This document shows, one piece after another, positions 18,012 to 27,807 of a stretch of DNA of 64,000 nucleotides (the stretch's first letter is position 1; every line of letters begins with the position of its first letter). A model generated the notes under the pieces. The model was not told where the DNA came from and did no database searches. It saw nothing but the letters and a program-made list of their open reading frames with translations. Location of the stretch: positions 1 through 64,000 of the forward strand of contig JAFUOS010000020.1 of NCBI GenBank assembly GCA_017472665.1, written 5' to 3'. Both the position numbers and the translations under genes were made by a program. The DNA comes from Tyzzerella sp. (GTDB taxonomy: Bacteria > Bacillota > Clostridia > Lachnospirales > Lachnospiraceae).

Positions 18012-18818
18012 ATGTTAAGCGATTATAAAAATAAAGTCAACCTAATGTGTTACAACATCTTCTATAAAGACGTAGCGGAAAGAAGCGACAAGATTCAGGA
18101 TCTAATTTTGAAAAATGATCCTGATGTACTGCTTTTGCAGGAGGTCAGTGTCGACTGGATTCCATATTTACAAAATTTCATGGAAGAAAATGGGTATAGC
18201 TATTATGGCTATGGCCGCCATGGAGGAGAAATGAGTGCCTCTGAGTTTCACATCAAAGAGCAATTCACACCAATTTTATGGAAAACAGCAAAATATGACC
18301 TGAAAGACAGCGGACATTTTTGGCTGTCTTCGACTCCGGAAGTTTACTCAGCAGACTGGGCAGATGGAACTGTCAGCAAGTTTCCGAGATGTGTCAACTG
18401 GGTAATTCTCCATGATAAGGAAACAGGTGGCGAATTTATGGCATTATGTATCCATACTGATCCGGAAAGTGGGGAAGTAAGAACAAAATCAAGCCATTTG
18501 ACAGTAGAAATGGTAGACAAAATCCGTGGTGAACTGCCGATGGCGATGGGCGGAGACTGGAACATGCTTCTGGAAGATGACGCTTATCATGCGGTAATCG
18601 AGGGCGGTTATCAGGACGTGCGCTTCACGGCAGAAAGAGCGATGCAAGGCGGCTCGTTTAATGCGTGGGGAAAACGTACAGAAGAAAATTACGCATATGG
18701 TGACCACATTTTTGTTTCAGATAATGTGGCAGTAGAAAGCTTGAAAGTAGTAAATGATTATTATGACGGAGTACATATTTCGGACCATTGCCCGCTCCGG
18801 ACAGTGCTGTACTACTAA
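18012..18818 (+). CDS. Cytosolic EEP-superfamily phosphodiesterase/phosphatase
   Basis: A 268-residue paralogue of the lipoprotein at 8459, similar over its full length (MCYNIFYKDVAERSDKIQD against LCYNIFYQDVADRSDEIQD). It lacks the signal peptide and linker and starts directly at the fold. The catalytic motifs remain: E44 in LLLQEV, GGDWNM, and SDH near the C-terminus. GGGAGGAG lies 11 nt before the ATG. The permease scar immediately upstream shows how it arose, by duplication and then deletion of the leader. It is expected to act inside the cell, probably on the imported product of its secreted relatives. It is followed 29 bp later by the GH65 gene. Confidence 0.88.
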   Translation: MLSDYKNKVNLMCYNIFYKDVAERSDKIQDLILKNDPDVLLLQEVSVDWIPYLQNFMEENGYSYYGYGRHGGEMSASEFHIKEQFTPILWKTAKYDLKDSGHFWLSSTPEVYSADWADGTVSKFPRCVNWVILHDKETGGEFMALCIHTDPESGEVRTKSSHLTVEMVDKIRGELPMAMGGDWNMLLEDDAYHAVIEGGYQDVRFTAERAMQGGSFNAWGKRTEENYAYGDHIFVSDNVAVESLKVVNDYYDGVHISDHCPLRTVLYY

Positions 18819-18847
18819 TATATTAGAAGGAAAGGAATTATTGTATT

Positions 18848-21082
18848 ATGAAAAACTGGGTAGTAAGAGAATCTGGTTTTCAAAAGAATTATGTTCGCAA
18901 ATATGAGTCCATTATGTGTCAGGGAAATGGATATATGGGAGTGCGTGCGGCCACGGAGGAAAAATATGAGAGAAGCGTTCGCTATACGCTGGTGGCTGGT
19001 ACTTTCGACCAGATGGAGTCGGAAAATACGACAGAACTTCCAAACGCGGCAGATACAACAGCGGTGTTCCTGAAGGCGGATGGAATTCCTCTGGAGTTGA
19101 CACAGGAAAATGTGAAGGATTATGAACGTAGTCTAAATCTGTATAATGGTTTGCTGCAAAGAAGATTTGTATGGGAGCCACAAAAAGGCCTGCGTTTGGG
19201 ATTTTATTCGGAGCGTTTTGTTTCCTTAAAAGAACGTCATGTGCTGGGACAAAGAGTAACGATTAAAGTGCTGGAAGGTAATGCTGCGTTAGAACTACAA
19301 AGTGGTATCCTTGGTGGAAAACGTTATGGTGATCCACATTTTACTGCGATGCAGGGTTATGCGCAGGATGGAATTATGCAGTATGCAGAGATTACTCATG
19401 AAAGCGAAATTACTTTTGTGACCAGTGCTGTGGCAAAAGCTTGGATAAAAAATGGTGACGGTAAAGAAACTGTTATCGAAATGGCAATTCAGCCGGAAAA
19501 AGAACAGGTGATGTCTTCTTGCCAGGTGACACTGGAAGAAGGTCAAGAACTGTGTTTAGAAAAATTGTGTAGAGTCGCTACTACCAGAGATAAGGATATT
19601 GAGCTGGAAAATGAAAATATCAGTAAATATGGAAGAGATGTCCTCTTGCGATATGAGAAAGAGGAGATGCAGAAACTCTGGGAAAGAGGTTATGAAAAGA
19701 CTTGGGAAGGTTCCAAGGAAGCCTGGAAGAAACTCTGGGAAGAAAAAGATGTAAAGATTTCCGGGGATGCTGATTATGACCAGCTTGCAGTGAGATTTGC
19801 AATCTATCATTTAACAGTGATGGCACCAGTTCATGACAATCGTATGAATATCGGTGCAAAAGGATTGTCTGGCAAGGGATATTTTGGACATACTTTCTGG
19901 GATACGGAAATCTATATGTTGCCGTATTTCGTATGGGAAGATCCGAAAAGTGCACGTTCGCTGCTGGAATACCGTTTCCTTTCATTGGATAGCGCAAGAA
20001 AAAAAGCGCAGGAAAGTGGATATGAAGGAGCCATGTATCCTTGGGAGGCAGCGTGGATTACAGATGGAGATACCTGTCCGAAACCACATTTTACACAGTA
20101 TGAACTTCATGTGACGGCGGATGTGGCTTACGGTGTGTATTATTATTATGAAATTACACATGATGTTGATTTTATGCGTAAATGTGGCTGCGAAATCATT
20201 TTTGAAACAGCGCAGTTCTGGAAATCCAGACTGGAATATCGTCCGGAGAAGGATATTTATGAAATCTGCAATGTGATTGGCCCAGATGAATTTACACATG
20301 AAGCTGATAATAATGCATATACAAATTATTTGACACATTTGAATTTGAAGCTGGCAATTGAGTGGAAAGAACGATTGGAAAAGGAATTTCCAGAAGATTA
20401 TGCACGTCTGAATCAGAAATTAGACTTGGAGAGCAGGGTATCTGATTGGGTAGACCGGAGAGATAAACTGGTGCTTCCAAAGGCAAATGAAGACAACATT
20501 TTGCCACAGGATGACACCTATCTTACTCTGCCGGAAATCGATTTGTCTATTTATAGAAGAGGCGAGAAAAAGCTTCGCGTGGATTATCCATACCCGACTT
20601 ATACGAGACTGAAAGTATCGAAACAGGCAGACGTAATGAATCTCTTCTTATTACTAGAAGAATTGTTTACGGACGAGGTGAAGAGAGCAAGTCTTGCGTA
20701 TTATGAACCATATTGTGTTCATGAATCTTCTTTGAGTTTGTGCGCATATTCGATGCTGGCTGCGGACTGTGGAGAAAAAGCAAAAGCTTATGAACTCTTT
20801 GTGGGAGCCAGAGATATCGATTTGAGTTTAAAGAAGGATTCTGACCATGGAATTCATGCGGCATCGCTTGGCGGTATCTGGCAGTGCTGTGTATTAGGAT
20901 TTGCAGGCGTTCGTATGTGCGGTGGAAAACTGCGCATAATACCAAATCTTCCAGATAATTGGGATCAGGTGACTTTCCGTTTGTGGTGGAGAGGAAGCTG
21001 GTTAGAAGTGACGGTGACGAAAGACGATGTAGATGTGAAGGTGCTTCAGGGACCAAAACATGTAGAAATCATAACAAAATAG
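18848..21082 (+). CDS. GH65 glycoside phosphorylase (kojibiose/maltose-type)
   Basis: A 744-residue cytosolic inverting phosphorylase that cleaves an alpha-glucoside with phosphate to give beta-glucose 1-phosphate. The N-terminal beta-sandwich (1-270) begins with WVVRESGF and contains QGNGYMGVRA. The (alpha/alpha)6 barrel carries the catalytic acid E481 in GPDEF. The phosphate-contacting region has K592 in SKQADVM and the later HESSLSLC segment. Length is normal for the family. Linkage specificity (kojibiose, nigerose, maltose, trehalose and so on) cannot be read from sequence alone; kojibiose phosphorylase is the closest impression. Beta-phosphoglucomutase at 2126 would use its product. A damaged paralogue lies at 21373. 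Confidence 0.9.
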   Translation: MKNWVVRESGFQKNYVRKYESIMCQGNGYMGVRAATEEKYERSVRYTLVAGTFDQMESENTTELPNAADTTAVFLKADGIPLELTQENVKDYERSLNLYNGLLQRRFVWEPQKGLRLGFYSERFVSLKERHVLGQRVTIKVLEGNAALELQSGILGGKRYGDPHFTAMQGYAQDGIMQYAEITHESEITFVTSAVAKAWIKNGDGKETVIEMAIQPEKEQVMSSCQVTLEEGQELCLEKLCRVATTRDKDIELENENISKYGRDVLLRYEKEEMQKLWERGYEKTWEGSKEAWKKLWEEKDVKISGDADYDQLAVRFAIYHLTVMAPVHDNRMNIGAKGLSGKGYFGHTFWDTEIYMLPYFVWEDPKSARSLLEYRFLSLDSARKKAQESGYEGAMYPWEAAWITDGDTCPKPHFTQYELHVTADVAYGVYYYYEITHDVDFMRKCGCEIIFETAQFWKSRLEYRPEKDIYEICNVIGPDEFTHEADNNAYTNYLTHLNLKLAIEWKERLEKEFPEDYARLNQKLDLESRVSDWVDRRDKLVLPKANEDNILPQDDTYLTLPEIDLSIYRRGEKKLRVDYPYPTYTRLKVSKQADVMNLFLLLEELFTDEVKRASLAYYEPYCVHESSLSLCAYSMLAADCGEKAKAYELFVGARDIDLSLKKDSDHGIHAASLGGIWQCCVLGFAGVRMCGGKLRIIPNLPDNWDQVTFRLWWRGSWLEVTVTKDDVDVKVLQGPKHVEIITK

Positions 21083-21095
21083 AGTAATGAGATTT

Positions 21096-21126
21096 GAACG
21101 GGGCTGTGTAGCTCCGTTCTTTTTTG
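21096..21126 (+). terminator. Rho-independent terminator after GH65
   Basis: GAACGGGGCT pairs with AGCTCCGTTC (one G-T wobble) over a GTGT loop, followed by TTTTTT. It ends the operon begun at 4027. Confidence 0.85.
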
Positions 21127-21159
21127 TTGCAAAAATATCTTAAAATCATATAAAGTCAC

Positions 21160-21340
21160 ATTTAGTCAATAAAATAGGAACACTGTGCAATAGATTTTAT
21201 GATTTTTTATTGTAAAATAAGATGTGCAAAAAGGAAAAAATGGCTTAAAACAGGGAAAAACTTATAAACAATCATAAAAATAAGAAAAAATGGTTAACTG
21301 GAATCTTGCAAAAAATCTACACAAAATTTATCAAAAAGTT
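21160..21340 (+). promoter_or_regulatory. Second copy of the araC/operon control region
   Basis: AATAGGAACACTGTGCAATAGATTTT (21173-21198) matches 3730-3755 at 25 of 26 positions. The repeat pair around 21305-21341 (CTTGCAAAAAATCTA, then TTTATCAAAAAGTTA) matches 3885-3922. The middle is diverged. The divergent araC promoter keeps its -35 but not its -10, consistent with loss of selection where no araC gene is present. It sits just upstream of the deleted GH65 gene, which it probably drives under the same regulator. Confidence 0.65.
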
Positions 21341-21372
21341 ACCTAATTGTTAAAGAAAGGAATTATGATGTT

Positions 21373-22740
21373 ATGAAAGGCTGGGTAGTAAAAGAATCTG
21401 GTTTTCAAAAGAATTATGTTCGCAAATATGAATCTATTATGTGTCAAGGCAATGGATATATGGGAGTACGTGCAGCTACGGATGAGAACTACGAGAAAAA
21501 TATCCGTTGTACTTGGGTGGCAGGCACTTTTGATAAAACGGAAGGCAAAAACACGAACGAACTTCCAAATGCAGCAGATACGACAGCAGTCTTTCTGACA
21601 GCTGATGGGATTCCGTTAAATTTAACACAGGAGAATGTGAAGGACTACAAACGTAGTTTATTATTGTATAATGGTTTATTGGAGAGAAGTTTCACATGGA
21701 AACCACGAAAAGGGTTGTGTCTGGCGTTTCGCTCAGAACGTTTTGTTTCACTGCAAGAACGTCATGTACTAGGTCAAAGGGTATTGATTAGAGTGTTGGA
21801 AGGCAGTGCAACACTGGAACTGCAAAGCGGCATTCTCGGAGGCGAGCGTTGTGGTAATTCGCATTTTACTGCGATGCAGGGGTATGTGCAGGATGGAATT
21901 ATGCAATATGCAGAAACAACCTATGAAAGCAAAATTACTTTTGTAACCAGTGCAGTAGTAAAAACATGGATAAAAGACAGTAATGGCAAAGAAAACGCTG
22001 TAGAAATGGCAATTCATGCAGAGAAAGAACGGGTGATGTCTTCCTGTCGGGTGGTGTTGCAACAAGGTCAAGAATTGTGTCTGGAAAAAATATGCAGAAT
22101 TGTGACTACCAGAGATGAAGATGTGGAACTGGCAGATGAAGATAGCAGCAAACCAGGAAGAGATTTCCTCTTATGCCGTGAAAAAGCAGAAATGAAAAAA
22201 CTTTGCGAAAGAGGTTATAGAAAGATCTGGGAAAGATCGCAAAAATGCTGGAAACAGTTGTGGCAGAAACGAGATGTTGAGATCTCGGGAAAAGTTGAGT
22301 ATGACCAGCTTGCGGTAAGATTTGCAATCTATCACTTGACTATAATGACTCCACACGAAAAGAATGTTTGGACACAGGATGCCCCATTTTTTTCTCTTCC
22401 AGAAATAGATTTGAATATTTACAGGAGTGAGGAGAAGCTGAGAGCGTATCAGCTCTTTGTTGAATCCAGAGATACTGATTTGTGCCTGCGAAATAATTCT
22501 GATTATGGAGTTCATACTACCTCTCTTGGAGTTATCTGGCAGAGCTGCGTATTGGGATTTGCAGGAGTTCGCATATGCAATGAAAAACTGTACATCACAC
22601 CAAACCTTCCAGATAACTGGGAACGGGTAACCTTCCGTTTATGGTGGAGAGAAAGTCAGTTGAAAGTGACGGTGACCAAGGATAACGTAGATGTTAAGGT
22701 GCTGAAAGGACCTAAGGATATAGAGGTAATAACGGAATGA
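21373..22740 (+). pseudogene. GH65 paralogue lacking the catalytic core (in-frame deletions)
   Basis: An open frame of 455 residues, closely similar to the 18848 product at both ends. After VRFAIYHLTIMTP it jumps to FFSLPEIDLNIYR, omitting about 230 residues that include the GPDEF catalytic acid. After SEEKLR it jumps to AYQLFVESRD, omitting about 65 more, including the SKQAD and HESS phosphate-site segments. Both deletions keep the frame. The N-terminal beta-sandwich and C-terminal region remain. It cannot be a GH65 phosphorylase. It could be a decaying copy, or a retained beta-sandwich used for binding or oligomerisation. The intact frame and private copy of the operon control region argue against very recent, unconstrained decay. 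Confidence 0.75.
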
Positions 22741-22899
22741 AGTATATTCAGATAAAAGGATCTGAACTTGTAGTTGCGTCAGAAACATATTGATTAAAAT
22801 AAATTGTAATCCCCCTCTTTTTATGCTAAACTAAACATAGTCTCTTGCTAAAATTTAACAAGAATTAGGTAGGATAAAAAGAGAAAGGACATGAGAGTT

Positions 22900-24237
22900 A
22901 TGAGTAATAACGAACAAAAAACTGGTGGCTGGCGCACCAACAAATGGATTAGAGCCGCAATCCCTGCATTGCTTTTACACTGCAGTATCGGTACCGTATA
23001 TTGCTGGTCCATTTTCAGCCAGGAAATTGCTGATTACATCGGATTCTCCAAAGGAGCAACCGAATGGGCATTCAGCTTCGCGATTTTCTTCTTAGGAATG
23101 TCAGCAGCATTTTTAGGAAATGTCGTAGAAAAAGATATTCACAAATCTTCATTAATCGCAGCAATCTGCTTTGCGGTAGGTATGGCTGGTACAGGCGGAT
23201 TCATTTATTATGGTGGTTTACATAAGGGAAGCATGCTTGCGCTGATTGGTATTTATGTATGTTACGGCTTGATTATGGGTATCGGTCTTGGTACAGGTTA
23301 TCTTTCTCCAGTTAAGACATTGATGCTTTGGTTCGCAGACAGAAAAGGTCTTGCAACAGGTCTTGCAGTAGCAGGATTTGGTGCAGCAAAAGCGATTGCA
23401 AGCCCAATTATGCAGTCAATGCTTGAAGGACTTGGAGAAGGCGGCATTTACAAAATGTTCCTTATTCTTGCAGTTGTTTATTTTGTGATGATGTTCGTAG
23501 GACATTTATTATTGAAGAAACCAGATGATTGGCACGAACCACAATCAAAAGAAAAAGGACAAGGCATCTTAGATGTCATCAAGACAAAACCAATTATGAA
23601 CTATGTTGGTATTTGGCTGATGTTCTATATTAATATCACATGTGGTCTTGCACTTATTTCACAGGAAAAGATGATTGTGAAATGCATCGGTTTGGCAAGT
23701 TTCGTAGGTGTTATCTCAACAGTTTCAGCTATCTTTAATGCGGGTGGTCGTTTGGGACTTTCTGCATTAGCAGATAAGATGAAAGACAGAAATACCATTT
23801 ACAAGATTATTTTTGTTTGTTCCATCGTATTTACAGGACTTGTAATCTTAACAAATGGTATTAAGAATGGCGATGGAAATACAGCATTAGTGATCCTTGT
23901 TCTTGCATTGATTATGGTGGTGAACGCAGGATACGGCGGTGGATTCTCGAATGTGCCGACATTGCTTTCTGACCAATATGGAATGGGAAGTATCAGTGCA
24001 CTTCACGGCATTACATTGTCTGCTTGGGGATTTGCAGGTCTTACAGGAAATCAGATGGCAAACTGGATTGTAAATCATTTCGGAGAATGGAACGAAGTTC
24101 ACGGAGTTATGGTAAATCCAGTGGGTTACCAGACAGTGCTTTATGTAACGATTGTGCTTTATGTTGTTGCACTTATTTTAAGTATGGTATTTGTAAGACC
24201 ATCGGATAAAGCGTTAGAAGCAAAAAAAGCGAAATAA
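22900..24237 (+). CDS. MFS transporter, OFA (oxalate/formate antiporter) family
   Basis: A 445-residue protein with 12 predicted membrane helices. Family-typical features are YCWSIFSQEI in helix 1, GLGTGYLSPVKT in the fourth helix region, and WFADRKGLATGLAVAGFG at the central loop. The start at 22900 is preferred over 22891 because AAGGA ends at 22889, giving 10-nt rather than 1-nt spacing. Members transport small carboxylates, and some Firmicutes members act as pyruvate or lactate carriers; the substrate here is unknown. It is monocistronic, ended by a strong terminator. Confidence 0.85.
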   Translation: MSNNEQKTGGWRTNKWIRAAIPALLLHCSIGTVYCWSIFSQEIADYIGFSKGATEWAFSFAIFFLGMSAAFLGNVVEKDIHKSSLIAAICFAVGMAGTGGFIYYGGLHKGSMLALIGIYVCYGLIMGIGLGTGYLSPVKTLMLWFADRKGLATGLAVAGFGAAKAIASPIMQSMLEGLGEGGIYKMFLILAVVYFVMMFVGHLLLKKPDDWHEPQSKEKGQGILDVIKTKPIMNYVGIWLMFYINITCGLALISQEKMIVKCIGLASFVGVISTVSAIFNAGGRLGLSALADKMKDRNTIYKIIFVCSIVFTGLVILTNGIKNGDGNTALVILVLALIMVVNAGYGGGFSNVPTLLSDQYGMGSISALHGITLSAWGFAGLTGNQMANWIVNHFGEWNEVHGVMVNPVGYQTVLYVTIVLYVVALILSMVFVRPSDKALEAKKAK

Positions 24238-24247
24238 AAAAGGATAG

Positions 24248-24287
24248 CCGAGTTTGGAAAGTTTTTCACTTTTCGGACTCGGTTTTT
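24248..24287 (+). terminator. Rho-independent terminator
   Basis: CCGAGTTTGGAAAG (24248-24261) pairs with CTTTTCGGACTCGG (24269-24282), with wobbles, followed by TTTTT. Confidence 0.85.
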
Positions 24288-24321
24288 AAATATATTTGGT
24301 TATTTTGGAGATAAATAACTG

Positions 24322-24350
24322 TTGATACATGGAGTTTTTTCATGTATAAT
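24322..24350 (+). promoter_or_regulatory. Sigma-A promoter of carB
   Basis: TTGATA (24322-24327) and a perfect TATAAT (24345-24350) with 17-bp spacing, 65 bp before the carB start. No PyrR-type attenuator hairpin was seen in the short leader. Confidence 0.8.
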
Positions 24351-24414
24351 ATTCAAGATAGGTCGATTAGGGCTTATCGTACATTACAGATTATAAAATA
24401 GGAGGAAAATAGAT

Positions 24415-27400
24415 ATGTCACAAAGAAAAGACATTCATAAAGTACTGATTATTGGTTCAGGTCCTATTATTATTGGACAGGCATGTGAATTTGACTATTC
24501 AGGTACACAAGCATGTAAAGCTCTTAGAAACTTAGGTTATGAAATTGTGTTAGTAAACTCAAATCCTGCCACTATTATGACAGACCCTGAGATTGCTGAC
24601 GTTACTTATATTGAGCCACTTAACGTGGACCGCATTGAGCAAATCATTGCAAAAGAAAGACCAGATGCATTACTTCCAAATTTAGGGGGACAGTCCGGTC
24701 TTAATTTATGCTCAGAATTAGCTGAAGCAGGCGTTCTGGAAAAATACAATGTAGAGGTTATCGGTGTTCAGGTAGATGCGATCGAACGTGGTGAAGACCG
24801 TATCGAATTCAAGCATACAATGGAAAGCCTCGGAATCGAGATGGCAAGAAGTGAAGTTGCTTACTCAGTTGAAGAAGCTCTTGCAATCGCAGATAAATTA
24901 GGATATCCAGTCGTACTTCGTCCAGCTTACACCATGGGTGGAGCAGGCGGCGGCCTTGTATATAATGTAGAAGAATTAAAGACAGTATGTGCGCGTGGGC
25001 TTCAAGCCAGCTTAGTAGGACAAGTATTAGTAGAAGAATCTATCTTGGGATGGGAAGAATTAGAGTTAGAAGTTGTACGTGATGCAGAAGGTAACATGAT
25101 TACCGTATGCTTCATCGAAAACATTGACCCACTTGGTGTTCACACAGGTGATTCATTCTGTTCCGCACCAATGCTTACCATTTCTGAAGAAGTTCAGAAA
25201 CGTTTACAGGAAAAAGCTTACAAAATCGTAGATTCTGTTCAAGTAATCGGTGGATGTAACGTGCAATGGGCTCACGATCCAAAGACAGACAGAGATATCA
25301 TTATTGAAATCAACCCTAGAACATCTCGTTCATCAGCACTTGCTTCCAAAGCAACAGGTTTCCCTATCGCTTTAGTATCTGCAATGCTTGCAACAGGATT
25401 GACATTGAAAGATATCCCATGTGGAAAATATGGAACCTTAGACAAATACGTTCCAGACGGAGATTACGTTGTAATCAAATTTGCTCGCTGGGCATTTGAA
25501 AAATTCAAAGGCGTAGAAGATAAATTAGGTACTCAGATGCGTGCAGTTGGTGAAGTTATGAGTATTGGTAAGAACTTTAAAGAAGCATTCCAAAAAGCCA
25601 TTCGAAGCCTTGAAACAGGACGTTACGGCCTTGGACATGCAAAAGACTTTGGTTCAAAATCAAAAGACGAATTGCTTAAGATGTTAATCACACCAACAAG
25701 CGAACGTTACTTCGTAATTTACGAAGCACTCCGCAAAGGTGCTACGCCAGATGAAATCTTCGAACTTACAAAAGTAAAACATTACTTCTTGGAACAAATG
25801 AAAGAATTGGTGGAAGAGGAAGAAGCTCTTCTTGCAGGCAAAGGTTCACTGCCTTCAGATGAAGCTTTGACACAAGCTAAGAAAGATGGTTTCTCAGATA
25901 AATACCTCAGCCAGATCTTAGAAGTGCCAGAAGCAGATATCAGAGAGAAGAGAATCGCACTTGGAGTAGAAGAAGCTTGGGAACCAGTACACGTAAGTGG
26001 TACACAGGACAGTGCTTACTACTATTCAACATACAATGCAGCAGACAAAAATCCAATCAAGGAAGACAAACCAAAGGTTATGATTCTTGGCGGCGGTCCT
26101 AACAGAATTGGTCAAGGTATCGAATTTGACTACTGTTGTGTACATGCATCTCTTGCATTGAAGAAATTAGGATTTGAAACAATCATTGTAAACTGTAACC
26201 CAGAAACAGTTTCAACTGACTACGATACATCTGATAAACTTTACTTCGAACCACTTACATTGGAAGATGTATTAAGCATTTACAAGAAAGAAAAACCAGT
26301 TGGGGTTATCGCTCAGTTCGGTGGACAGACACCACTTAACCTGGCAGCAGACCTTGAAAAGAACGGCGTGAAGATTCTCGGAACAGCTCCTGCAGTAATT
26401 GACCTTGCAGAAGACAGAGATTTATTCCGTGCAATGATGGATAAATTGGAAATCCCAATGCCAGAATCAGGAATGGCTGTTAACGTAGAAGAAGCACTTG
26501 CAATCGCAGACAAAATCGGCTACCCAGTTATGGTTCGTCCTTCATACGTACTTGGCGGACGTGGTATGGAAGTCGTTTACGACGCTGAAAACTTAACAAA
26601 ATATATGGAAGCAGCTGTTGGTGTTACACCTGACAGACCAATTCTCATCGATAGATTCCTGAATCACGCATTAGAATGTGAAGCTGACGCAATCAGCGAT
26701 GGAACACATGCATTCGTTCCAGCAGTTATGGAACACATTGAGCTTGCCGGAGTTCACTCAGGAGACTCAGCATGTATCATTCCTTCAAGACACATTTCAG
26801 AAGAAAATGTGAAGACAATTAAGGAATACACAAGAAAGATTGCAGAAGAAATGCACGTAAAAGGTCTTATGAACATGCAGTATGCAATCGAAAATGGTAA
26901 AGTTTACGTATTAGAAGCAAACCCACGTGCATCTCGTACAGTGCCTCTTGTTTCTAAAGTATGTAACATCAGAATGGTGCCACTTGCAATTGACATTGTA
27001 ACATCAGAATTAACAGGAAGAAAATCTCCAGTTCCAGAACTGAAAGAACAGGATATTCCTTACTACGGTGTAAAAGAAGCGGTATTCCCATTCAATATGT
27101 TCCAAGAAGTTGACCCTGTATTAGGACCAGAAATGCGTTCTACAGGTGAAGTACTTGGTTTATCAAAATTCTATGGAGAAGCATTCTTCAAAGCACAGGA
27201 AGCTACTCAGACGAAACTTCCAATGAGTGGAACAGTTTTGATCTCTGTATGTGATAAGGATAAAGCTGAAGTAGTAGAAGTTGCGAGGGATTTTGCAGAA
27301 GCTGGATTCAAGATTCTTGCTACAAAGGGCACATGCGATGTGTTAAATGCTGCAGGTGTTGAAGCAGAATTTGTGAATAAAATAAAAGAAGGCAGACCAA

Positions 27401-27639
27401 ATATTAATGACCTGATTACAAATGGTAAGATTGATTTAATTATCAATACGCCAATTGGAGCTGACAAGCAAGAGGATGATAGTTACCTTCGTAAGGCAGC
27501 GATTAAGAAGAAGGTTCCTTATATGACGACGATTGCGGCTGCGAAAGCGACGGCAAGCGGGGTTAAGTCGATGAATAAGCCGGGATGTGGTGATGTGAAG
27601 TCATTGCAGGAGTGGCATGCGTCGATTACGGATAAATAG
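24415..27639 (+). CDS. carB: Carbamoyl-phosphate synthase large subunit
   Basis: A 1074-residue enzyme that makes carbamoyl phosphate from bicarbonate, ammonia and two ATP for arginine and pyrimidine synthesis. Two homologous ATP-grasp halves are evident. The first starts at KVLIIGSGPIIIGQACEFDYSG, with RPAYTMGGAGGG in its ATP site. The second starts at VMILGGGPNRIGQGIEFDY near residue 556, with RPSYVLGGRGMEVVY. The last 140 residues form the MGS-like allosteric domain. Full length and intact. The small subunit carA is not adjacent, so glutaminase activity must come from elsewhere. AGGAGG precedes the ATG. Confidence 0.97.
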   Translation: MSQRKDIHKVLIIGSGPIIIGQACEFDYSGTQACKALRNLGYEIVLVNSNPATIMTDPEIADVTYIEPLNVDRIEQIIAKERPDALLPNLGGQSGLNLCSELAEAGVLEKYNVEVIGVQVDAIERGEDRIEFKHTMESLGIEMARSEVAYSVEEALAIADKLGYPVVLRPAYTMGGAGGGLVYNVEELKTVCARGLQASLVGQVLVEESILGWEELELEVVRDAEGNMITVCFIENIDPLGVHTGDSFCSAPMLTISEEVQKRLQEKAYKIVDSVQVIGGCNVQWAHDPKTDRDIIIEINPRTSRSSALASKATGFPIALVSAMLATGLTLKDIPCGKYGTLDKYVPDGDYVVIKFARWAFEKFKGVEDKLGTQMRAVGEVMSIGKNFKEAFQKAIRSLETGRYGLGHAKDFGSKSKDELLKMLITPTSERYFVIYEALRKGATPDEIFELTKVKHYFLEQMKELVEEEEALLAGKGSLPSDEALTQAKKDGFSDKYLSQILEVPEADIREKRIALGVEEAWEPVHVSGTQDSAYYYSTYNAADKNPIKEDKPKVMILGGGPNRIGQGIEFDYCCVHASLALKKLGFETIIVNCNPETVSTDYDTSDKLYFEPLTLEDVLSIYKKEKPVGVIAQFGGQTPLNLAADLEKNGVKILGTAPAVIDLAEDRDLFRAMMDKLEIPMPESGMAVNVEEALAIADKIGYPVMVRPSYVLGGRGMEVVYDAENLTKYMEAAVGVTPDRPILIDRFLNHALECEADAISDGTHAFVPAVMEHIELAGVHSGDSACIIPSRHISEENVKTIKEYTRKIAEEMHVKGLMNMQYAIENGKVYVLEANPRASRTVPLVSKVCNIRMVPLAIDIVTSELTGRKSPVPELKEQDIPYYGVKEAVFPFNMFQEVDPVLGPEMRSTGEVLGLSKFYGEAFFKAQEATQTKLPMSGTVLISVCDKDKAEVVEVARDFAEAGFKILATKGTCDVLNAAGVEAEFVNKIKEGRPNINDLITNGKIDLIINTPIGADKQEDDSYLRKAAIKKKVPYMTTIAAAKATASGVKSMNKPGCGDVKSLQEWHASITDK

Positions 27640-27647
27640 GAAAAGTG

Positions 27648-27681
27648 AAAAGTGTTTCAGCAAGAGCTGGAGCACTTTTTG
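27648..27681 (+). terminator. Rho-independent terminator after carB
   Basis: AAAAGTG (27648-27654) pairs with CACTTTTT (27673-27680), and an inner CAGC/GCTG pair is separated by AAGA. A T-run ends the structure. Confidence 0.8.
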
Positions 27682-27807
27682 TGTTTTCAATGTAATAAAG
27701 TTATCCACATTATCAACAAATAATTCATTTCTAAAAGTCGTGGTAATTCGCCAGGTTATTTCAATATTGGGACAAAAGAAGATAGAAGATGAAAGGAGTA
27801 GATGCCC

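Noticed and set aside
21373-22740. Two separate real genes, or assembly error, instead of one deleted GH65
   Set aside because: The single frame is open across both joints, has one start with a control region, and the joints fall at different places, which makes one deleted gene the simplest reading; an assembly fault cannot be fully excluded.
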